From assembly GCF_020532665.2 (NCBI RefSeq), contig NZ_JAIWPG020000004.1, positions 1 to 64,000 of the forward strand: DNA of 64,000 nt, in the 5' to 3' direction. A program made the position numbers and the translations under genes. This document shows positions 59,596-64,000 of the stretch, in pieces. Source of the DNA: Lelliottia sp. WAP21. GTDB lineage: Bacteria > Pseudomonadota > Gammaproteobacteria > Enterobacterales > Enterobacteriaceae. The notes under the pieces were generated by a model. That model was not told the origin of the DNA. It saw only the letters and a list, made by a program, of their open reading frames with translations, and made no database searches. How positions within the stretch are numbered: position 1 is the first letter of the stretch; every line of letters starts with the position of its first letter.

Positions 59596-59758
59596 ATAAA
59601 ATACGCGATACGGTTCAGGTTGTATTAATGCAGCCTGAATTAAAAAGCGTAAAAAGATTTCAGAATCAGGCCGGGGCATGCGCCCCGTCTACACGGTCGT
59701 ACATCCAGCCGGTAGCCTGGTTCCTTGCATTGAAGCGATGTACGGAGTTTATAGAGCA
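59596..59758 (+). promoter_or_regulatory. iscR-iscS intergenic structured region
   Basis: Contains the stem TTCAGG/CCTGAA near 59617-59642 and a GC hairpin CGGGGC-ATGC-GCCCCG (59672-59687). In E. coli this spacer is where RyhB acts on iscS while structure protects the iscR 5' part of the mRNA. The same use is inferred here. Confidence 0.5.
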
Positions 59759-60973
59759 ATGAAATTACCGATCTATCTCGATTACTCCGCAACCACGCCG
59801 GTGGACCCGCGTGTTGCCGAGAAAATGATGCAGTGTCTGACCCTGGACGGAAACTTTGGTAACCCAGCGTCCCGTTCACACCGTTTTGGCTGGCATGCTG
59901 AAGAGGCGGTTGATATCGCCCGTAATCAGATTGCTGACCTGGTCGGTGCCGATCCGCGTGAAATTGTTTTCACCTCCGGTGCAACCGAATCCGATAACCT
60001 GGCGATTAAAGGTGCGGCCAACTTCTATCAGAAAAAAGGCAAGCACATCATCACCAGCAAAACCGAGCACAAAGCCGTGCTGGATACCTGCCGTCAGCTG
60101 GAGCGTGAAGGCTTCGATGTGACTTACCTCGCGCCGAAAAGCAACGGTATTATCGACCTGAAAGAGCTTGAAGCTGCAATGCGTGAAGACACGATCCTTG
60201 TCTCCATCATGCACGTGAATAACGAGATCGGCGTGGTTCAGGATATCGCGACTATCGGCGAAATGTGCCGTGCGCGCGGCATCATCTATCACGTTGATGC
60301 GACTCAGAGCGTGGGCAAACTGCCAATCGACCTGAGCCAGCTGAAAGTCGATCTGATGTCCTTCTCTGGTCACAAAATCTACGGCCCGAAAGGGATTGGC
60401 GCGCTGTACGTTCGTCGTAAGCCACGTATCCGCATCGAAGCACAGATGCACGGCGGCGGTCACGAACGCGGTATGCGCTCCGGTACGCTGCCTGTCCACC
60501 AGATCGTGGGCATGGGTGAAGCTTACCGCATCGCGAAAGAAGAGATGGAAACCGAGATGGCACGCCTGCGTACGCTGCGTAACCGTCTGTGGGACGGCGT
60601 GAAGGACATGGAAGAAGTGTACCTGAACGGCGATCTTGAGCAGGGCGCGCCTAACATTCTGAACGTCAGCTTCAACTATGTTGAAGGTGAATCGCTGATC
60701 ATGGCGCTGAAAGACCTGGCGGTATCGTCTGGTTCTGCCTGTACATCTGCAAGCCTGGAGCCATCCTACGTGCTGCGTGCACTGGGCATGACTGACGAGC
60801 TGGCACACAGCTCTATCCGCTTCTCTTTGGGTCGTTTTACTACCGAAGAAGAGATTGACTACACCATTAAGCTTGTTCGTAACTCCATCGGCCGTCTGCG
60901 TGACCTTTCTCCACTGTGGGAAATGTTCAAACAGGGCGTGGATATCAACAGCATCGAATGGTCACATCACTAA
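59759..60973 (+). CDS. iscS: Cysteine desulfurase IscS
   Basis: PLP enzyme that takes sulfur from cysteine for iron-sulfur clusters and tRNA thiolation. The protein has 404 residues. The PLP lysine (about 206) is in [14 protein letters not shown] and the persulfide cysteine (about 328) is in [17 protein letters not shown]. Other blocks are ATTPVDPRV and [15 protein letters not shown] 59759 ([10 protein letters not shown]) is the conserved start; 27 codons upstream stay open but belong to the leader. It lies 24 bp before iscU. Confidence 0.98.
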   Translation: MKLPIYLDYSATTPVDPRVAEKMMQCLTLDGNFGNPASRSHRFGWHAEEAVDIARNQIADLVGADPREIVFTSGATESDNLAIKGAANFYQKKGKHIITSKTEHKAVLDTCRQLEREGFDVTYLAPKSNGIIDLKELEAAMREDTILVSIMHVNNEIGVVQDIATIGEMCRARGIIYHVDATQSVGKLPIDLSQLKVDLMSFSGHKIYGPKGIGALYVRRKPRIRIEAQMHGGGHERGMRSGTLPVHQIVGMGEAYRIAKEEMETEMARLRTLRNRLWDGVKDMEEVYLNGDLEQGAPNILNVSFNYVEGESLIMALKDLAVSSGSACTSASLEPSYVLRALGMTDELAHSSIRFSLGRFTTEEEIDYTIKLVRNSIGRLRDLSPLWEMFKQGVDINSIEWSHH

Positions 60974-60997
60974 TCGGCAGGTAAGGAGAATTCAATC

Positions 60998-61384
60998 ATG
61001 GCATACAGCGAAAAAGTTATTGATCATTACGAGAATCCACGCAACGTTGGCTCTTTTGACAACAGCGACGACAGCGTAGGCAGCGGTATGGTGGGTGCAC
61101 CAGCCTGTGGCGACGTGATGAAATTACAGATTAAAGTCAACAATGACGGTATCATTGAAGACGCACGCTTCAAGACTTACGGTTGCGGTTCTGCTATCGC
61201 TTCCAGCTCTCTGGTCACCGAGTGGGTGAAGGGCAAGTCTCTGGACGAAGCACAGGCAATTAAAAATACCGATATTGCTGACGAACTTGAACTGCCACCG
61301 GTGAAAATTCACTGTTCTATTCTGGCAGAAGACGCGATTAAAGCCGCTATTGCGGATTACAAAAGCAAACGTGAAGCAAAATAA
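60998..61384 (+). CDS. iscU: Iron-sulfur scaffold protein IscU
   Basis: Scaffold on which IscS sulfur and iron are assembled into [2Fe-2S]. The protein has 128 residues. Cluster cysteines are Cys37 in GAPACGDVMKLQ, Cys63 in TYGCGSAIASSS and Cys106 in KIHCSIL. The HscA recognition peptide LPPVK precedes Cys106. AAGGAG precedes ATG. Confidence 0.98.
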   Translation: MAYSEKVIDHYENPRNVGSFDNSDDSVGSGMVGAPACGDVMKLQIKVNNDGIIEDARFKTYGCGSAIASSSLVTEWVKGKSLDEAQAIKNTDIADELELPPVKIHCSILAEDAIKAAIADYKSKREAK

Positions 61385-61397
61385 TTGAGGTTTGAGT

Positions 61398-61721
61398 ATG
61401 TCGATTACCCTTAGCGACAGCGCTGCCGCGCGAGTAAGCTCCTTCCTGGAGAACCGTGGTAAAGGCTTTGGCCTGCGACTGGGCGTACGCACCTCCGGCT
61501 GTTCCGGTATGGCTTACGTACTGGAGTTTGTTGACGAACCGGCGACCGATGATACCGTGTTTGAAGACAAGGGCGTGAAGGTGGTGGTCGATGGCAAAAG
61601 CCTGCAATTCCTCAACGGCACTCAGCTGGACTTTGTGAAAGAGGGCCTGAACGAAGGGTTCAAATTCACAAACCCGAACGTGAAAGACGAGTGTGGTTGC
61701 GGCGAAAGCTTCCACGTTTAA
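61398..61721 (+). CDS. iscA: A-type iron-sulfur carrier IscA
   Basis: Carries clusters or iron to target apoproteins. The protein has 107 residues. The three cysteine ligands are Cys35 in TSGCSGMAY and Cys99/Cys101 in [12 protein letters not shown] 61398 ([10 protein letters not shown]) follows TTGAGG and is preferred over TTG 61392. A hairpin follows at 61736-61760. Confidence 0.97.
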   Translation: MSITLSDSAAARVSSFLENRGKGFGLRLGVRTSGCSGMAYVLEFVDEPATDDTVFEDKGVKVVVDGKSLQFLNGTQLDFVKEGLNEGFKFTNPNVKDECGCGESFHV

Positions 61722-61735
61722 CCGCGCGTCATCCG

Positions 61736-61765
61736 AAACCCCACGCTGCGCGTGGGGTTTGTTCA
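61736..61765 (+). terminator. Attenuator-like hairpin between iscA and hscB
   Basis: AAACCCCACG (61736-61745) pairs with CGTGGGGTTT (61751-61760) around CTGCG, followed by GTTC. The U run is short, so it probably lowers rather than blocks transcription of hscB-hscA. Confidence 0.65.
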
Positions 61766-61786
61766 AAGCCTACCCCTGAGATTGTT

Positions 61787-62302
61787 ATGGATTACTTCAC
61801 TCTCTTCGGATTACCCGCTCAATACTCTGTTGACCTCCCGGCACTGACGGTCCGTTTTCAGGATCTGCAACGCCAGTACCATCCGGATAAATTTGCCAGT
61901 GGTACCCCGTCAGAGCAGTTGGCAGCCGTTTCGCAATCCGCGACCATCAACCAGGCCTGGCAGACGCTGCGTAATCCGCTTAGTCGGGCAGAGTATTTAC
62001 TCTCACTTCACGGTTTTGATTTGGCTAGCGAACAGCACACCGTGCGCGACACGGCATTTCTGATGGAGCAACTCGAACTGCGCGAAGAGCTTGATGAGAT
62101 TGAACAAGCTAAAGACGAAGCGCGCCTTGAAAGCTTTATCAAACGGGTGAAGGGAATGTTTGATTCTCGCCATCAGCTCATGGTTGACCAATTGAATCAC
62201 GAGACGTGGGACGTGGCAGCGGACACTGTACGCAAGCTCCGTTTTCTCGATAAACTACGCAGCAGTGCAGAACAACTCGAAGAAAAACTGCTCGATTTTT
62301 AA
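61787..62302 (+). CDS. hscB: Fe-S assembly co-chaperone HscB
   Basis: J-protein that brings IscU to HscA. The protein has 171 residues. The J domain (1-76) has the HPD motif in YHPDKFA at about residues 32-34; the C-terminal three-helix domain binding IscU has [14 protein letters not shown] and [21 protein letters not shown] 61787 gives the conserved [10 protein letters not shown] start. Confidence 0.97.
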   Translation: MDYFTLFGLPAQYSVDLPALTVRFQDLQRQYHPDKFASGTPSEQLAAVSQSATINQAWQTLRNPLSRAEYLLSLHGFDLASEQHTVRDTAFLMEQLELREELDEIEQAKDEARLESFIKRVKGMFDSRHQLMVDQLNHETWDVAADTVRKLRFLDKLRSSAEQLEEKLLDF

Positions 62303-62316
62303 TTTCGGAAGCAATT

Positions 62317-64000
62317 ATGGCCTTATTACAAATTAGTGAGCCTGGCCTGAGCGCCGCGCCGCACCAGCGTCGTCTGGCGGTGGGCATAGACTTAGGCACC
62401 ACCAATTCCCTCGTGGCAACGGTCCGTAGTGGGCAGGCCGAAACCCTGGCGGATGTCGACGGCCGTCATCTTCTGCCTTCCGTGGTGAACTACCAGAAAG
62501 AAGGGCACACGGTCGGTTACGCCGCGCGTGCTAATGCAGCTAAAGATCCGGCGAATACCATCAGCTCCGTAAAACGCATGATGGGCCGCTCCCTTGCCGA
62601 CATCCAGCAACGTTATCCTCATCTGCCTTATCAACTGCAGGCCAGCGAAAACGGTTTGCCGATGATTAACACCCCCGCCGGGCTGCTTAACCCGGTTCGC
62701 GTCTCTGCCGATATTTTAAAAGCGCTGGCAGCACGGGCAACGGCAACGCTGGAAGGTGAGCTGGACGGCGTGGTGATTACCGTTCCGGCCTATTTTGATG
62801 ATGCACAGCGTCAGGGCACGAAAGACGCGGCGCGTCTGGCGGGCCTGCACGTACTGCGTCTGCTTAATGAACCAACCGCAGCGGCTATCGCGTATGGTCT
62901 GGACTCAGGTCAGGAAGGCGTCATTGCCGTGTATGACCTGGGTGGCGGGACCTTTGATATCTCCATTCTGCGCTTAAGTCGTGGGGTGTTTGAAGTACTG
63001 GCCACCGGCGGCGATTCCGCGCTGGGGGGCGATGATTTTGACCATCTGCTGGCGGATTATATTCGCGAGCAGGCGGGAGTCGCCGATCGCAGCGACGATC
63101 GCGTGCAGCGTGAACTGCTGGATGCGGCTATCGAGGCCAAAATTGCGCTGAGCGACGCATCGTCTGTCACCGTCAACGTGGCGGGCTGGCAGGGTGAAAT
63201 CACCCGTGAACAGTTTGACGATCTGATTGCTCCGCTGGTTAAACGAACCCTGCTGGCCTGTCGTCGCGCATTGAAAGATGCGGGCGTAGAGGCGAGCGAG
63301 GTGCTTGAAGTGGTGATGGTCGGCGGGTCGACACGCGTGCCGCTGGTGCGTAACCGCGTGGGTGAGTTCTTTGGCCGCACGCCGCTGACCTCTATCGACC
63401 CGGATAAAGTCGTTGCCGTTGGCGCGGCTATCCAGGCCGACATTCTGGTGGGCAATAAGCCGGACAGCGAAATGCTGCTGCTTGACGTGATCCCGCTCTC
63501 CCTGGGGCTAGAAACCATGGGCGGTCTCGTCGAGAAAGTGATCCCGCGTAACACCACCATTCCGGTGGCGCGTGCCCAGGAGTTCACGACCTTTAAAGAT
63601 GGCCAGACCGCCATGTCCATCCACGTTATGCAAGGTGAGCGCGAGCTGGTTCAGGATTGTCGTTCTCTCGCCCGTTTTGCCCTGCGCGGTATTCCGGCGC
63701 TGCCTGCGGGTGGGGCGCATATTCGCGTGACCTTCCAGGTCGATGCGGATGGACTGCTGAGCGTGACGGCGATGGAAAAATCCACCGGCGTGGAATCGTC
63801 CATCCAGGTGAAACCGTCTTACGGTCTGACCGATGGCGAAATTGCCTCCATGATTCAGGATTCAATGAGCTATGCCGAACAGGACGTGAAGGCACGCATG
63901 CTGGCTGAACAAAAAGTTGAAGCGGCGCGCGTGCTGGAAAGCCTGGAAGGTGCACTCACTGCTGATGCCGCGCTGCTAAGCGCCGAAGAGCGCCAGGTGA
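62317..64000 (+). CDS. hscA: Fe-S assembly chaperone HscA (partial, 3' end off window)
   Basis: Hsp70-type ATPase specialised for releasing the cluster from IscU. 561 residues are seen of about 616; the frame is open at the window edge. The nucleotide domain has [27 protein letters not shown] and [14 protein letters not shown]; the substrate domain begins near residue 390 ([17 protein letters not shown]). It lies 14 bp after hscB. Confidence 0.97.
   Translation, partial: MALLQISEPGLSAAPHQRRLAVGIDLGTTNSLVATVRSGQAETLADVDGRHLLPSVVNYQKEGHTVGYAARANAAKDPANTISSVKRMMGRSLADIQQRYPHLPYQLQASENGLPMINTPAGLLNPVRVSADILKALAARATATLEGELDGVVITVPAYFDDAQRQGTKDAARLAGLHVLRLLNEPTAAAIAYGLDSGQEGVIAVYDLGGGTFDISILRLSRGVFEVLATGGDSALGGDDFDHLLADYIREQAGVADRSDDRVQRELLDAAIEAKIALSDASSVTVNVAGWQGEITREQFDDLIAPLVKRTLLACRRALKDAGVEASEVLEVVMVGGSTRVPLVRNRVGEFFGRTPLTSIDPDKVVAVGAAIQADILVGNKPDSEMLLLDVIPLSLGLETMGGLVEKVIPRNTTIPVARAQEFTTFKDGQTAMSIHVMQGERELVQDCRSLARFALRGIPALPAGGAHIRVTFQVDADGLLSVTAMEKSTGVESSIQVKPSYGLTDGEIASMIQDSMSYAEQDVKARMLAEQKVEAARVLESLEGALTADAALLSAEERQV

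Noticed and set aside
59876-60808. 310-codon open frame antisense to iscS
   Set aside because: Codon-bias shadow of iscS with no start signal or family match.

Overview
The window is chromosomal DNA of a gammaproteobacterium of the family Enterobacteriaceae. Nearly every protein reads as a close relative of an Escherichia coli K-12 protein, in the order of the E. coli segment between rrnG and hscA (read here in the opposite direction to the E. coli map). The differences from E. coli (murQ beside yfhH, a sugar-porter gene after the yph operon, no hca dioxygenase operon, a DUF1007/NicO pair where E. coli has yfhR) fit Enterobacter or a near neighbour such as Lelliottia or Leclercia. That genus call is inference. 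I see no rRNA or tRNA gene, insertion sequence, prophage, CRISPR array or classical defence island.

Layout. 1-160: the tail of an rRNA operon with its terminator. 235-9151: a DUF4385 gene, kgtP, then yfiM/pssA and patZ/tapT/trxC on the minus strand, and the SPOUT methyltransferase gene yfiF. 9206-14421: ung, grcA (with an FNR site), srmB, trmN, nadB (with a NadR box). 14734-24193: the sigma-E operon rpoE-rseA-rseB-rseC, then lepA-lepB-rnc-era-recO-pdxJ-acpS. 24190-29179: yfhL, the RpiR-type regulator yfhH facing murQ, a tiny membrane ORF, pgpC, tadA and mltF. 29446-37803: purL (PurR box), the sRNA glmY with a sigma-54 promoter and three GlrR sites, glrK-qseG-glrR and glnB. 37883-40630: hmp (NsrR site) facing glyA (PurR box). 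40683-52933: yphA, the ROK regulator yphH facing yphG-F-E-D-C-B, and an MFS sugar porter. 53015-57169: an orphan hcaT, csiE and the DUF1007/NicO metal-transport pair. 57215-64000: suhB, trmJ, and iscRSUA-hscB-hscA behind two abutting IscR sites; hscA runs off the end.

How the genes work together. Four modules stand out: envelope stress (rpoE/rse, lepB, pssA, glrKR/glmY), translation and RNA modification (tapT, yfiF, srmB, trmN, lepA, rnc, era, tadA, trmJ), cofactor and nucleotide metabolism (nadB, pdxJ, acpS, purL, glyA), and iron-sulfur assembly (isc). The least understood part is the yph cluster: an ABC sugar importer, a zinc dehydrogenase, a mutarotase-like protein, a large DUF5107/TPR protein and a dedicated ROK regulator. 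It looks like a complete uptake and first-step pathway for a carbohydrate or polyol whose identity the sequence does not reveal. The second candidate of interest is a pair of GAAT-N5-ATTC palindromes between yfhH and murQ, which look like the operator of an uncharacterised RpiR regulator controlling amino-sugar recycling.
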